A stretch of DNA of 64,000 nucleotides from Parapristionchus giblindavisi (GCA_943737045.1 CALSFV010000262.1:536001-600000), one strand, 5' to 3'; counted from the first letter of the stretch, positions 1 to 14,379 are shown. Notes: generated from the sequence alone by a model not told the origin. Translations and numbers: made by a program.

Positions 1-3000
1 GTTCCCATGTTGAACAACGGCCACTTCAGCCGAATTAACAAAATTGAATTATGCATTTTTGGCAATAAAGAATTCGTGACATGTCAATGCTTTATCGAAA
101 CTTATCGTAGCATATACCACGTGAAAGAGCAAAAAATTCTGAATAATCTACACTTCAGTTCATGTCAAACTGTAATCTTGTGTTGATTCCACAATGCCCA
201 AAGTACAAAAGTAGCTTTCACTCTGATAAGACCAAAAGAATACCTGACATGAAAAAATTTCTGCTAGACCCAGCGTGTCATATACCAAACGAAAGAGCAA
301 AAAATTCTGAGTATTTTATACGTTCCCATGTTGAACAACGGCCACTTCAGCCGAATTAACAAAATTGAATTATGCATTTTTGGCAATAATTAATTCGTGA
401 CATGTCAATACTTTATCGAAACTTATCGTGGCATATACCACGTGAAAGAGCAAAAAATTCTGAATAATCTACACTTCAGTTCATGTCAAACTGTAATCTT
501 GTGTTGATTCCACAATGCCTTAAGTACACAAGTAGCTTTCACTCTGATAAGACCAAAAGAATACCTGACATGAAAAAATTTCTGCTAGACGAAGCGTGTC
601 ATATACCAAACGAAAGAGCAAAAAATTCTGAGTATTTTATACGTTCCCATGTTGAACAACGGCCACTTCAGCCGAATTAACAAAATTGAATTATGCATTT
701 TTGGCAATAATTAATTCGTGACATGTCAATACTTTATCGAAACTTATCGTGGCATATACCACGTGAAAGAGCAAAAAATTCTGAATAATCTACACTTCAG
801 TTCATGTCAAACTGTAATCTTGTGTTGATTCCACAATGCCTTAAGTACAAAAGTAGCTTTCACTCTGATAAGACCAAAAGAATACCTGACATGAAACATT
901 TTCTGCTAGACCCAGCGTGTCATACACCAAACGAAAGAGCAAAAAATTCTGAGTATTTTGCACGTTCCCATGTTGAACAACGGCCACTTCAGCCGAATTA
1001 ACAAAATTGACTTATGCATTTTGGGAAATAAAGAATTCGTGACATGTCAATGCTTTATCGAAACTTATCGTAGCATATACCACGTGAAAGAGCAAAAAAA
1101 TCTGAATAATCTACACTTCAGTTCATGTCAAACTGTAATCTTGTGTTGATTCCACAATGCCTTAAGTACAAAAGTAGCTTTCACTCTGATAAGACCAAAA
1201 GAATACCTGACATGAAAAATTTTCTGCTAGACCCAGCGTGTCATATACCAAACGAAAGAGCAAAAAATTCTGAGTATTTTGCACGTTCCCATGTTGAACA
1301 ACGGCCACTTCAGCCGAATTAACAAAATTGAATTATGCATTTTTGGCAATAAAGAATTCGTGACATGTCAATGCTTTATCGAAACTTATCGTAGCATATA
1401 CCACGTGAAAGAGCAAAAAAATCTGAATAATCTACACTTCAGTTCATGTCAAACTGTAATCTTGTGTTGATTCCACAATGCCCAAAGTACAAAAGTAGCT
1501 TTCACTCTGATTAGACCAAAAGAATACCTGACATGAAAAATTTTCTGCTAGACCCAGCGTGTCATATACCAAACGAAAGAGCAAAACATTCTGAGTATTT
1601 TGCACGTTCCCATGTTGAACAACGGCCACTTCAGCCGAATTAACAAAATTGAATTATGCATTTTTGGCAATAAAGAATTCGTGACATGTCAATGCTTTAT
1701 CGAAACTTATCGTAGCATATACCACGTGAAAGAGCAAAAAAATCTGAATAATCTACACTTCAGTTCATGTCAAACTGTAATCTTGTGTTGATTCCACAAT
1801 GCCTTAAGTACAAAAGTAGCTTTCACTCTGACAAGACCAAAAGAATACCTGACATGAAACATTTTCTGCTAGACCCAGCGTGTCATACACCAAACGAAAG
1901 AGCAAAAAATTCTGAGTATTTTGCACGTTCCCATGTTGAACAACGGCCACTTCAGCCGAATTAACAAAATTGACTTATGCATTTTGGGAAATAAAGAATT
2001 CGTGACATGTCAATGCTTTATCGAAACTTATCGTAGCATGTACCACGTGAAAGAGCAAAAAAATCTGAGTAATCTACACTTCAGTTCATGTCAAACTGTA
2101 ATCTTGTGTTGATTCCACAATGCCTTAAGTACAAAAGTAGCTTTCACTCTGATAAGACCAAAAGAATACCTGACATGAAAAATTTTCTGCTAGACCCAGC
2201 GTGTCATATACCAAACGAAAGAGCAAAAAATTCTGAGTATTTTGCACGTTCCCATGTTGAACAACGGCCACTTCAGCCGAATTAACAAAATTGAATTATG
2301 CATTTTTGGCAATAAAGAATTCGTGACATGTCAATGCTTTATCGAAACTTATCGTAGCATATACCACGTGAAAGAGCAAAAAAATCTGAATAATCTACAC
2401 TTCAGTTCATGTCAAACTGTAATCTTGTGTTGATTCCACAATGCCCAAAGTACAAAAGTAGCTTTCACTCTGATTAGACCAAAAGAATACCTGACATGAA
2501 AAATTTTCTGCTAGACCCAGCGTGTCATATACCAAACGAAAGAGCAAAAAATTCTGAGTATTTTTCACGTTCCCATGTTGAACAACGGCCACTTCAGCCG
2601 AATTAACAAAATTGAATTATGCATTTTTGGCAATAAATAATTCGTGACATGTCAATGCTTTATCGAAACTTATCGTAGCATATACCACGTGAAAGAGCAA
2701 AAAATTCTGAATAATCTACACTTCAGTTCATGTCAAACTGTAATCTTGTGTAGATTCCACAATGCCTTAAGTACAAAAGTAGCTTTCACTCTGATAAGAC
2801 CAAAAGAATACCTGACATGAAAAATTTTCTGCTAGACCCAGCGTGTCATATACCAAACGAAAGAGCAAAAAATTCTGAGTATTTTGCACGTTCCCATGTT
2901 GAACAACGGCCACTTCAGCCGAATTAACAAAATTGAATTATGCATTTTTGGCAATAAAGAATTCGTGACATGTCAATGCTTTATCGAAACTTATCGTAGC

Positions 3001-6000
3001 ATATACCACGTGAAAGAGCAAAAAAATCTGAATAATCTACACTTCAGTTCATGTCAAACTGTAATCTTGTGTTGATTCCACAATGCCCAAAGTACAAAAG
3101 TAGCTTTCACTCTGATTAGACCAAAAGAATACCTGACATGAAAAATTTTCTGCTAGACCCAGCGTGTCATATACCAAACGAAAGAGCAAAAAATTCTGAG
3201 TATTTTTCACGTTCCCATGTTGAACAACGGCCACTTCAGCCGAATTAACAAAATTGAATTATGCATTTTTGGCAATAAATAATTCGTGACATGTCAATGC
3301 TTTATCGAAACTTATCGTAGCATATACCACGTGAAAGAGCAAAAAATTCTGAATAATCTACACTTCAGTTCATGTCAAACTGTAATCTTGTGTAGATTCC
3401 ACAATGCCTTAAGTACAAAAGTAGCTTTCACTCTGATAAGACCAAAAGAATACCTGACATGAAACATTTCTGCTAGACCCAGCGTGTCATATACCAAACG
3501 AAAGAGCAAAAAATTCTGAGTATTTTGCACGTTCCCATGTTGAACAACGGCCACTTCAGCCGAATTAACAAAATTGAATTATGCATTTTTGGCAATAAAT
3601 AATTCGTGACATGTCAATGCTTTATCGAAACTTATCGTAGCATATACCACGTGAAAGAGCAAAAAAATCTGAATAATCTACACTTCAGTTCATGTCAAAC
3701 TGTAATCTTGTGTTGATTCCACAATGCCCAAAGTACAAAAGTAGCTTTCACTCTGATTAGACCAAAAGAATACCTGACATGAAAAATTTTCTGCTAGACC
3801 CAGCGTGTCATATACCAAACGAAAGAGCAAAAAATTCTGAGTATTTTTCACGTTCCCATGTTGAACAACGGCCACTTCAGCCGAATTAACAAAATTGAAT
3901 TATGCATTTTTGGCAATAAATAATTCGTGACATGTCAATGCTTTATCGAAACTTATCGTAGCATATACCACGTGAAAGAGCAAAAAATTCTGAATAATCT
4001 ACACTTCAGTTCATGTCAAACTGTAATCTTGTGTAGATTCCACAATGCCTTAAGTACAAAAGTAGCTTTCACTCTGATAAGACCAAAAGAATACCTGACA
4101 TGAAACATTTCTGCTAGACCCAGCGTGTCATATACCAAACGAAAGAGCAAAAAATTCTGAGTATTTTATACGTTCCCATGTTGAACAACGGCCACTTCAG
4201 CCGAATTAACAAAATTGAATTATGCATTTTTGGCAATAAAGAATTCGTGACATGTCAATGCTTTATCGAAACTTATCGTAGCATATACCACGTGAAAGAG
4301 CAAAAAATTCTGAATAATCTACACTTCAGTTCATGTCAAACTGTAATCTTGTGTTGATTCCACAATGCCTTAAGTACAAAAGTAGCTTTCACTCTGATAA
4401 GACCAAAAGAATACCTGACATGAAACATTTCTGCTAGACCCAGCGTGTCATATACCAAACGAAAGAGCAAAAAATTCTGAGTATTTTATACGTTCCCATG
4501 TTGAACAACGGCCACTTCAGCCGAATTAACAAAATTGAATTATGCATTTTTGGCAATAAAGAATTCGTGACATGTCAATGCTTTATCGAAACTTATCGTA
4601 GCATATACCACGTGAAAGAGCAAAAAATTCTGAATAATCTACACTTCAGTTCATGTCAAACTGTAATCTTGTGTTGATTCCACAATGCCTTAAGTACAAA
4701 AGTAGCTTTCACTCTGATAAGACCAAAAGAATACCTGACATGAAACATTTCTGCTAGAGCCAGCGTGTCATATACCAAACGAAAGAGCAAAAAATTCTGA
4801 GTATTTTATACGTTCCCATGTTGAACAACGGCCACTTCAGCCGAATTAACAAAATTGAATTATGCATTTTTGGCAATAAAGAATTCGTGACATGTCAATG
4901 CTTTATCGAAACTTATCGTAGCATATACCACGTGAAAGAGCAAAAAATTCTGAATAATCTACACTTCAGTTCATGTCAAACTGTAATCTTGTGTTGATTC
5001 CACAATGCCTTAAGTACAAAAGTAGCTTTCACTCTGATAAGACCAAAAGAATACCTGACATGAAACATTTCTGCTAGAGCCAGCGTGTCATATACCAAAC
5101 GAAAGAGCAAAAAATTCTGAGTATTTTATACGTTCCCATGTTGAACAACGGCCACTTCAGCCGAATTAACAAAATTGAATTATGCATTTTTGGCAATAAA
5201 GAATTCGTGACATGTCAATGCTTTATCGAAACTTATCGTAGCATATACCACGTGAAAGAGCAAAAAAATCTGAATAATCTATACTTCAGTTCATGTCAAA
5301 CTGTAATCTTGTGTTGATTCCACAATGCCTTAAGTACAAAAGTAGCTTTCACTCTGATAAGACCAAAAGAATACCTGACATGAAAAAATTTCTGCTAGAC
5401 CCAGCGTGTCATATACCAAACGAAAGAGCAAAAAATTCTGAGTATTTTATACGTTCCCATGTTGAACAACGGCCACTTCAGCCGAATTAACAAAATTGAA
5501 TTATGCATTTTTGGCAATAAAGAATTCGTGACATGTCAATGCTTTATCGAAACTTATCGTAGCATATACCACGTGAAAGAGCAAAAAATTCTGAATAATC
5601 TACACTTCAGTTCATGTCAAACTGTAATCTTGTGTTGATTCCACAATGCCTTAAGTACAAAAGTAGCTTTCACTCTGATAAGACCAAAAGAATACCTGAC
5701 ATGAAACATTTCTGCTAGAGCCAGCGTGTCATATACCAAACGAAAGAGCAAAAAATTCTGAGTATTTTATACGTTCCCATGTTGAACAACGGCCACTTCA
5801 GCCGAATTAACAAAATTGAATTATGCATTTTTGGCAATAAAGAATTCGTGACATGTCAATGCTTTATCGAAACTTATCGTAGCATATACCACGTGAAAGA
5901 GCAAAAAAATCTGAATAATCTATACTTCAGTTCATGTCAAACTGTAATCTTGTGTTGATTCCACAATGCCCAAAGTACAAAAGTAGCTTTCACTCTGATA

Positions 6001-9000
6001 AGACCAAAAGAATACCTGACATGAAAAAATTTCTGCTAGACCCAGCGTGTCATATACCAAACGAAAGAGCAAAAAATTCTGAGTATTTTATACGTTCCCA
6101 TGTTGAACAACGGCCACTTCAGCCGAATTAACAAAATTGAATTATGCATTTTTGGCAATAAAGAATTCGTGACATGTCAATGCTTTATCGAAACTTATCG
6201 TAGCATATACCACGTGAAAGAGCAAAAAATTCTGAATAATCTACACTTCAGTTCATGTCAAACTGTAATCTTGTGTTGATTCCACAATGCCTTAAGTACA
6301 AAAGTAGCTTTCACTCTGATAAGACCAAAAGAATACCTGACATGAAACATTTCTGCTAGAGCCAGCGTGTCATATACCAAACGAAAGAGCAAAAAATTCT
6401 GAGTATTTTATACGTTCCCATGTTGAACAACGGCCACTTCAGCCGAATTAACAAAATTGAATTATGCATTTTTGGCAATAAAGAATTCGTGACATGTCAA
6501 TGCTTTATCGAAACTTATCGTAGCATATACCACGTGAAAGAGCAAAAAAATCTGAATAATCTATACTTCAGTTCATGTCAAACTGTAATCTTGTGTTGAT
6601 TCCACAATGCCCAAAGTACAAAAGTAGCTTTCACTCTGATAAGACCAAAAGAATACCTGACATGAAAAAATTTCTGCTAGACCCAACGTGTCATATACCA
6701 AACGAAAGAGCAAAAAATTCTGAGTATTTTATACGTTCCCATGTTGAACAACGGCCACTTCAGCCGAATTAACAAAATTGAATTATGCATTTTTGGCAAT
6801 AATTAATTCGTGACATGTCAATACTTTATCGAAACTTATCGTGGCATATACCACGTGAAAGAGCAAAAAATTCTGAATAATCTTCATTTCAGTTCATGTC
6901 AAACTGTAATCTTGTGTTGATTCCACAATGCCTTAAGTACAAAAGTAGCTTTCACTCTGATAAGACCAAAAGAATACCTGACATGAAACATTTTCTGCTA
7001 GACCCAGCGTGTCATATACCAAACGAAAGAGCAAAAAATTCTGAGTATTTTGCACGTTCCCATGTTGAACAACGGCCACTTCAGCCGAATTAACAAAATT
7101 GACTTATGCATTTTGGGAAATAAAGAATTCGTGACATGTCAATGCTTTATCGAAACTTATCGTAGCATATACCACGTGAAAGAGCAAAAAAATCTGAATA
7201 ATCTACACTTCAGTTCATGTCAAACTGTAATCTTGTGTTGATTCCACAATGCCCAAAGTACAAAAGTAGCTTTCACTCTGATAAGACCAAAAGAATACCT
7301 GGCATGAAAAATTTTCTGCTAGACCCAGCGTGTCATATACCAAACGAAAGAGCAAAAAATTCTGAGTATTTTGCACGTTCCCATGTTGAACAACGGCCAC
7401 TTCAGCCGAATTAACAAAATTGAATTATTCATTTTTGGCAATAAAGAATTCGTGACATGTCAATACTTTATCGAAACTTATCGTAGCATATACCTCGTGA
7501 AAGAGCAAAAAAATCTGAATAATCTACACTTCAGTTTATGTCAAACTGTAATCTTGTGTTGATTCCACAATGCCTTAAGTACAAAAGTAGCTTTCACTCT
7601 GATAAGACCAAAAGAATACCTGACATGAACAATTTTCTGCTAGACCCAGCGTGTCATATACCAAACGAAAGAGCAAAAAATACTGAGTATTTTGCACGTT
7701 CCCATGTTGAACAACGGCCACTTCAGCCGAATCAACAAAATTGAATTATGCATTTTTGGCAATAAAGAATTCGTGACATGTCAATGCTTTATCGAAACTT
7801 ATCGTAGCATATACCACGTGAAAGAGCAAAAAATTCTGAATAATCTACACTTCAGTTCATGTCAAACTGTAATCTTGTGTAGATTCCACAATGCCTTAAG
7901 TACAAAAGTAGCTTTCACTCTGATAAGACCAAAAGAATACCTGACATGAAACATTTCTGCTAGACCCAGCGTGTCATATACCAAACGAAAGAGCAAAAAA
8001 TTCTGAGTATTTTATACGTTCCCATGTTGAACAACGGCCACTTCAGCCGAATTAACAAAATTGAATTATGCATTTTTGGCAATAAAGAATTCGTGACATG
8101 TCAATGCTTTATCGAAACTTATCGTAGCATATACCACGTGAAAGAGCAAAAAATTCTGAATAATCTACACTTCAGTTCATGTCAAACTGTAATCTTGTGT
8201 TGATTCCACAATGCCTTAAGTACAAAAGTAGCTTTCACTCTGATAAGACCAAAAGAATACCTGACATGAAACATTTCTGCTAGAGCCAGCGTGTCATATA
8301 CCAAACGAAAGAGCAAAAAATTCCGAGTATTTTATACGTTCCCATGTTGAACAACGGCCACTTCAGCCGAATTAACAAAATTGAATTATGCATTTTTGGC
8401 AATAATTAATTCGTGACATGTCAATACTTTATCGAAACTTATCGTGGCATATACCACGTGAAAGAGCAAAAAATTCTGAATAATCTACACTTCAGTTCAT
8501 GTCAAACTGTAATCTTGTGTTGATTCCACAATGCCTTAAGTACAAAAGTAGCTTTCACTCTGATAAGACCAAAAGAATACCTGACATGAAACATTTTCTG
8601 CTAGACCCAGCGTGGCATATACCAAACGAAAGAGCAAAAAATTCCGAGTATTTTATACGTTCCCATGTTGAACAACGGCCACTTCAGCCGAATTAACAAA
8701 ATTGAATTATGCATTTTTGGCAATAATTAATTCGTGACATGTCAATGCTTTATCGAAACTTATCGTGGCATATACCACGTGAAAGAGCAAACAATTCTGA
8801 ATAATCTACACTACAGTTCATGTCAAACTGTAATCTTGTGTTGATTCCACAATGCCCAAAGTACAAAAGTAGCTTTCACTCTGATAAGACCAAAAGAATA
8901 CCTGACATGAAACATTTTCTGCTAGACCCAGCGTGGCATATACCAAACGAAAGAGCAAAAAAATTCCGAGTATTTTATACGTTCCCATGTTGAACAACGG

Positions 9001-10063
9001 CCACTTCAGCCGAATTAACAAAATTGAATTATGCATTTTTGGCAATAATTAATTCGTGACATGTCAATGCTTTATCGAAACTTATCGTGGCATATACCAC
9101 GTGAAAGAGCAAACAATTCTGAATAATCTACACTACAGTTCATGTCAAACTGTAATCTTGTGTTGATTCCACAATGCCCAAAGTACAAAAGTAGCTTTCA
9201 CTCTGATAAGACCAAAAGAATACCTGACATGAAACATTTTCTGCTAGACCCAGCGTGGCATATACCAAACGAAAGAGCAAAAAATTCCGAGTATTTTATA
9301 CGTTCCCATGTTGAACAACGGCCACTTCAGCCGAATTAACAAAATTGACTTATGCATTTTGGGAAATAAAGAATTCGTGACATGTCAATGCTTTATCGAA
9401 ACTTATCGTAGCATATACCACGTGAAAGAGCAAAAAAAATCTGAATAATCTACACTTCAGTTCATGTCAAACTGTAATCTTGTGTTGATTCCACAATGCC
9501 CTAAGTACAAAAGTAGCTTTCACTCTGATAAGACCAAAAGAATACCTGACATGAAACATTTTCTGCTAGACCCAGCGTGGCATATACCAAACGAAAGAGC
9601 AAAAAATTCCGAGTATTTTATACGTTCCCATGTTGAACAACGGCCACTTCAGCCGAATTAACAAAATTGAATTATGCATTTTTGGCAATAATTAATTCGT
9701 GACATGTCAATACTTTATCGAAACTTATCGTGGCATATACCACGTGAAAGAGCAAAAAATTCTGAATAATCTACACTTCAGTTCATGTCAAACTGTAATC
9801 TTGTGTTGATTCCACAATGCCTTAAGTACAAAAGTAGCTTTCACTCTGATAAGACCAAAAGAATACCTGACATGAAACATTTTCTGCTAGACCCAGCGTG
9901 GCATATACCAAACGAAAGAGCAAAAAATTCCGAGTATTTTATACGTTCCCATGTTGAACAACGGCCACTTCAGCCGAATTAACAAAATTGAATTATGCAT
10001 TTTTGGCATTCAAGAATTCGTGACACGTCAATGCTTTATCGAAACTTATCGTAGCATATACCG
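1..10063. repeat. 321-bp satellite array, about 31 monomers, truncated by the window edge
   Basis: Head-to-tail monomers recur every 321 bp (320 bp where one T is missing from the run before 'CTGCTAGA'). Variants are arranged in higher-order units: a 963-bp trimer recurs at about 804-1766 and 1767-2729, and 641-642-bp dimers follow (for example start points 5293, 5934, 6575). Each monomer holds two related segments beginning CATATACC and sharing GAAAGAGCAAAAAATTCTGA, 153 and 168 bp apart, so the 321-bp unit looks like an old dimer of a roughly 160-bp repeat. CACGTG and ACATGT palindromes recur. The 60-68-codon open frames on both strands follow the period and are not genes. The array ends by decaying into unique sequence at about 10063; its left end lies outside the window. 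Confidence 0.97.
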
Positions 10064-10139
10064 TAAAAGTGTATCTTGTCCAAATTTTTGTGTTCTGTCA
10101 AATGGTATACGACACGATACGTTTTATTGAATTTTTTGT

Positions 10140-10367
10140 TTGACAGATGAAAATGTTGATGAATTGGAGCGTAAAGTGCGAGAAGTCCATTCAAGAATGG
10201 CTGAAGCTGGTTTGACTTTGATGGCAGAGAAAACAGAGTTCATTGGGTATCAGAAGAGTTCGAAGATAATGACCGATGTGGATGGAGAAGTGATAAAGAA
10301 AGTCGACCACTTTAAGTACCTGGGATCTGTGATAGCAACAGAAGATGACACAACGGGATATCGATAA
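10140..10367 (+). pseudogene. Fragment of a non-LTR retrotransposon reverse transcriptase
   Basis: A 75-codon open frame contains the stretch between the catalytic core and thumb of LINE-type reverse transcriptases: a DENVDELERKV-like helix, then LMAEKTEFIGY (family pattern 'KTE(F/Y)'), then VDHFKYLGSVIATED (family pattern 'FKYLGS.I..D'). Known RTE/CR1-like non-LTR elements have this order. Nothing upstream encodes the endonuclease or the catalytic YxDD motif, and the frame ends within 230 bp, so this is a dead fragment next to the satellite. The clade cannot be fixed from 75 residues. Confidence 0.8.
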
Positions 10368-11210
10368 TAAAGTGAAGAGTGATTTTGGTAAGTCGCACTT
10401 TGTACTTGTTGAAACACCCTTGTGGTGTACGATAAATAAAAAAATAAGAGGAAAGGGCACAGTGGAGTATTAAGAGATTCTAAAATTTAAATATGATGGT
10501 ATCATGATATAAGATTCTTTTGCATGGAATGATCAGTCCGGGGATACTATAATAAATCCCGATTGATTATGATAAGTGAGTGTGATTTATTGCGGCATAA
10601 ACTACAAATGTTCTTTCTATTAGTATATACATGAAAATATATAATATAAAATACTTCAGTCCCTACAAACCCATCTGGTTTTGAAAAAATAGTCTCGATG
10701 TGATCAATAGATTGCATTTCAAAGATTAATCCGATATGAAGATTCTTGAGCAATATTCTGATTAAAATTATAGACGTATATGTTCAGTTTGGGGCGAAGG
10801 CGACGGGTTTGGTACTTTTGCTTTAGTCGGGATAAAGGTGATAGTGAAGCTTGCTTAAAATCTATAGTTAAGTGTGTTTTAAATGTCACGATCCGAAAAG
10901 AGCCAAAATATTAAGAAGAATAATTGAAATGTAGAAGTAGTTAGAAGTAGTTGAAATGTAGTCAATGAATCGGTCACATAAACTGCTAATATTATATATG
11001 TACGTTATGGCTTTTGCACCGGTCAGTATTGTTTTTTTAACGAATCAATTGATTATTTTTTACATTGTGTAGAAATGCTAAAATTACGAAGTTTGTATCT
11101 ATATTTGTATCTTCAAACTTCTTTCAAAATGGATTTTGCTGCAATTTTAACTATTTTTACAGAATCAATATATTGAAATGTACATAGTGTTTATTTAAGC
11201 ATGAGACGCA
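10368..11210. other. Intergenic sequence with no recognised feature
   Basis: AT-rich single-copy sequence between the LINE relic and the promoter region of the cathepsin B gene. Short open frames here (for example 10547-10753 on the minus strand) have no recognisable motifs and no matching splice sites. Confidence 0.6.
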
Positions 11211-11214
11211 TGTC

Positions 11215-11779
11215 TGATAAAAAAATAGACTGCACATCTTATCATCCACTGACGGCCATAGTTCATTCTTGATAAGCATGCACTCAACATTTGACTGAGT
11301 TGTTGACATGACCAAAACAAGCTCTTTATCTACTTAGTAAAATGGAGAAATAACGTTATCAAGTATAACTTTTTGCTTAAGGCGAAAGTTAATATGAGAA
11401 TAAAGCTATATCACAGAAATTTTCTTATTGACTTTTTTATATCGATTAACCTTTAAGCAAAGATACCAGACGATATCAAGAGATTTTAGACGTTACTCTT
11501 TTACGTAATGAACATGAGAAGGAATAGCAATCGATTTGTATTTAATAAAAAATAATGAACTATTCAATCGACTCAATTTTCGATGTCAAAGCATAATGTT
11601 TTAATCTCGATATCTATGATATCAATTGGTCATTGATTCGAATCAGTGAAAGCATCATCTTTCATCATTTTTATCTCTCTTTCACTACATTCTTGTCTTC
11701 ACTCTTCTTGATCTCGAGACTGATTATGTGCATTTCTTTTTAATCTTGTGACTGATTTCTTTCTCAGTTTTTCTTATCA
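11215..11779. promoter_or_regulatory. Cluster of TGATAA (GATA-factor) sites upstream of cathepsin B
   Basis: TGATAA or its complement TTATCA is seen at 11215-11220, 11239-11244, 11270-11275 and 11774-11779, the last about 105 bp before the start codon. In C. elegans, TGATAA is the preferred site of the intestinal GATA factors ELT-2 and ELT-7, and gut cysteine proteases are among their targets. Intestinal control here is inferred from site sequence and gene type only; in AT-rich DNA some of these sites are expected by chance. Confidence 0.4.
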
Positions 11780-11883
11780 TATGAAACCAATGGAACAAGA
11801 TGAATCCATTGGAACAAGGAGATCTGCTTATAAGCTTGGCTTGATTAGGAATCCTCACTCCTTGAGTCAACAAAGCTTCAGAA

Positions 11884-14306
11884 ATGGTGAGTTCGATTAC
11901 CTATTTCGTACTTTATCGGCTACCCGTTCTCACTCATTTTTAACCATAATCCATTTACAGAAGTTCGCAGTACTTGTAGCTCTCATAGGAGTTGTCTCGG
12001 CATATTCTCGATTGTAAGCTATTTAATATGTGCTGTACAGCAGATTCCCCGTTGACATGATTATCCTATTCAAATATTTAAAAAAATTGGATTTTTTTAA
12101 AGTTAGTCAACTAAATTGTGCTTAGGATCGAAATTACGAAAAAGTCATAATTCGAGGGGATAGATAAAGGGGATACCATGGGGTCGGAGGAAACTGTTGT
12201 TCTGTATATTTTCATCGAAACGATATCCATATTGTATTCAATTCCAGCGAAGATTCCATCCCCAATGCCGCTCTCCACCTAACCGGTGAGGATCTCAGAG
12301 ACTACGTCAACTCCGCCCAGCACCTGTGGAAGGTACTGAATCTAATTTTAGACCGTGACGCAACACGCAACGCATCATAGTATATTTAGGCCGCTGTACC
12401 CAAGCATTCATACAGTAACCGTCTCATGTCTATCAAGCACACCAAACTCCCCAAGGATGCTATGTTCAAGAATAACGAGGTATGGTACATTCATCAAAAT
12501 TTCAATTTTTTATCGCCTTTGTTGATATTTATGGCATGTCTTTTGTAGCCTCTTAATGCTGATCCCCTCCCTACCGCCTTCGACTCTCGTGCCCAATGGC
12601 CCGCTTGCGAATCAATCGGAAAGATTCGTGATCAGTCTGACTGTGGTATGCAGCTTATCTTCGGCTTACCGCAACGCGTGACCGCAACGCATCATTCAGG
12701 ATCCTGCTGGGCTTTCGGAGCTGCCGAGGCTTTCTCTGACCGTTACTGCATTGGCACCAATGGCGCTCAGAATCCTACCCTCTCTGCTGACGATCTTCTC
12801 TCATGCTGTGGAAGATTCTGCGGAAATGGTTGCGATGGTACGGTAATCTCTCCTAATTTACCTTATTTTAAAAAAAATCTCGCCATTTCATGTTAAAGGC
12901 AGCTGGCATCCAAAAATTTCGAATCGAAATAGTTAAAATAGTTTATCTCATGTTGATAAGCTTGAAAAACTGATTAGAAATATGTATTTGAAAGTTTGAA
13001 ACGACGCTCTGGTAAGATGTTGGATTACTGTAGCTTGCTCCACACCACAGGCGAGGTTTCCGACCTACAGTATGCTAACTCCATCGAAAGGCTCAAAAAT
13101 GCCCATTATTGAGTTTTATTCTTCATAATTAACCACTGCGGATAGAATTATCATCAAAATATTCAATTTCAAGTCGTCCCCAAAGAGTTGGTGTGTCAAT
13201 TAGGAAAAGGCTCCCGCTAACTGGAGCAGACTGTAGTTTTTCAACTGTATCGTTCTTCTTACCAGAGAACTCTTATGATATAAGATTTATATATTTCGAA
13301 ACAGAATTTCAAGCTCTTTCATATGAGAACAACTTGTTTTTTTCGTTTCCCGATCCCTTTAAGACACAAACAAAATTTTAGGAGGATACCCCATCCGTGC
13401 ATGGACTTATATTGCCCAGAAGGGAATCTGCACTGGATCTGGATTCTACGAGAACGTAAGATACATTTAAAGGCTAATTTTGACTCTCCGCTCTGGTCAC
13501 ACTCTCTTGTAGACAAAGACAACGAGAGAGTGTGGCCAACGCGAAGAGTTTCAAATTTGCGTGGAGTATGGTTTTAAATGATCCGGCGCGAATACAGTTT
13601 GACTCTGGTCGTCTGGAGTCCTAGCTAATCTATATTGCTTTACAGGCTGGATGCAAGCCCTATCCCATTGAGCCTTGCGGCACCCACGTTGATGGTAATG
13701 TAACCCACTATCACGATTGCGGTGCTGATGCAGAGACGCCCAAGTACGTTTCAAGAACTTATTCATAATCTCGGATATCAAAACTGTTTGACCTAAATTT
13801 AATTTGAGGTGTACCACTGAATGCACCAACCCCGATTACAACGTCAAGTACGCTGATGACAAGTATTACGGAAAGTCTTCTTATGCCGTCAGAAACAACG
13901 TTGATATCATCAAGACCGAAATCCGAAACTATGGACCTGTTGAGGCCGCATTCACTGTCTACTTGGACTTTGAATATTACACCGGAGGAATCTACAAAGT
14001 CAGATTTTATTATGATGTACATTGACGACGTTTTCCAATTTGCAGCACGTGGCCGGTCCCGCCATGGGAGGACACGCAGTAAAGATCCTCGGATGGGGCG
14101 TTGAGAACGGAACTCCTTATTGGCTCGTTGCCAACTCATGGAACACTGACTGGGGAGAGCAGGGTGCGTTACCACTTCCCGGTTCTGGTCCTTGTCTTGG
14201 TTTTGTTGACTAATTTCCGGTTCTTCTAGGTTTCTTCCGTATTCGCCAGGGAACCAACGAGTGCGGAATTGAGGAGGCCATCGTTGCCGGTCTTCCCAAG
14301 GTCTAA
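11884..14306 (+). CDS. Cathepsin B-like cysteine protease, 11 exons, 340 aa
   Basis: Secreted or lysosomal papain-family (C1A) protease, probably digestive. Exons: 11884-11886, 11961-12013, 12248-12332, 12390-12479, 12549-12645, 12700-12837, 13382-13455, 13646-13743, 13809-13998, 14046-14163, 14230-14306. The sum is 1023 nt and stays in frame. The ATG is the last codon before the first intron; the next exon continues a signal peptide ([15 protein letters not shown]). A cathepsin B propeptide follows ([18 protein letters not shown]). The mature enzyme has the oxyanion Gln in RDQSDCGSCWAFG, catalytic Cys112, His286 in [11 protein letters not shown] and Asn306 in VANSW. GCDGGYP and the Cys-rich occluding loop (PCGTHVDG...TPKC) mark it as cathepsin B, not L. 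The loop keeps one His of the mammalian His-His pair. The gene appears intact. It resembles the nematode CPR group; the orthologue is uncertain. Confidence 0.95.
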
Positions 14307-14373
14307 ATCCATTTTACGGATACGGATCCGAGTCTGGTCTTTGAGTTCATCCGCTTTATGTACGCTGTATTAT

Positions 14374-14379
14374 AATAAA
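14374..14379 (+). terminator. AATAAA polyadenylation signal of the cathepsin B gene
   Basis: AATAAA lies 68 bp after the TAA stop, at normal nematode 3'-UTR spacing. Confidence 0.75.

Noticed and set aside
162..9982. Repeated 60-68-codon open frames in the satellite on both strands
   Set aside because: They recur with the 321-bp period, appear and vanish with single-base monomer variants, and have no start or splice context; they are by-products of the tandem repeat.
1..10063. CRISPR-like array
   Set aside because: Repeats are 321 bp with no spacers, and the genome is eukaryotic.
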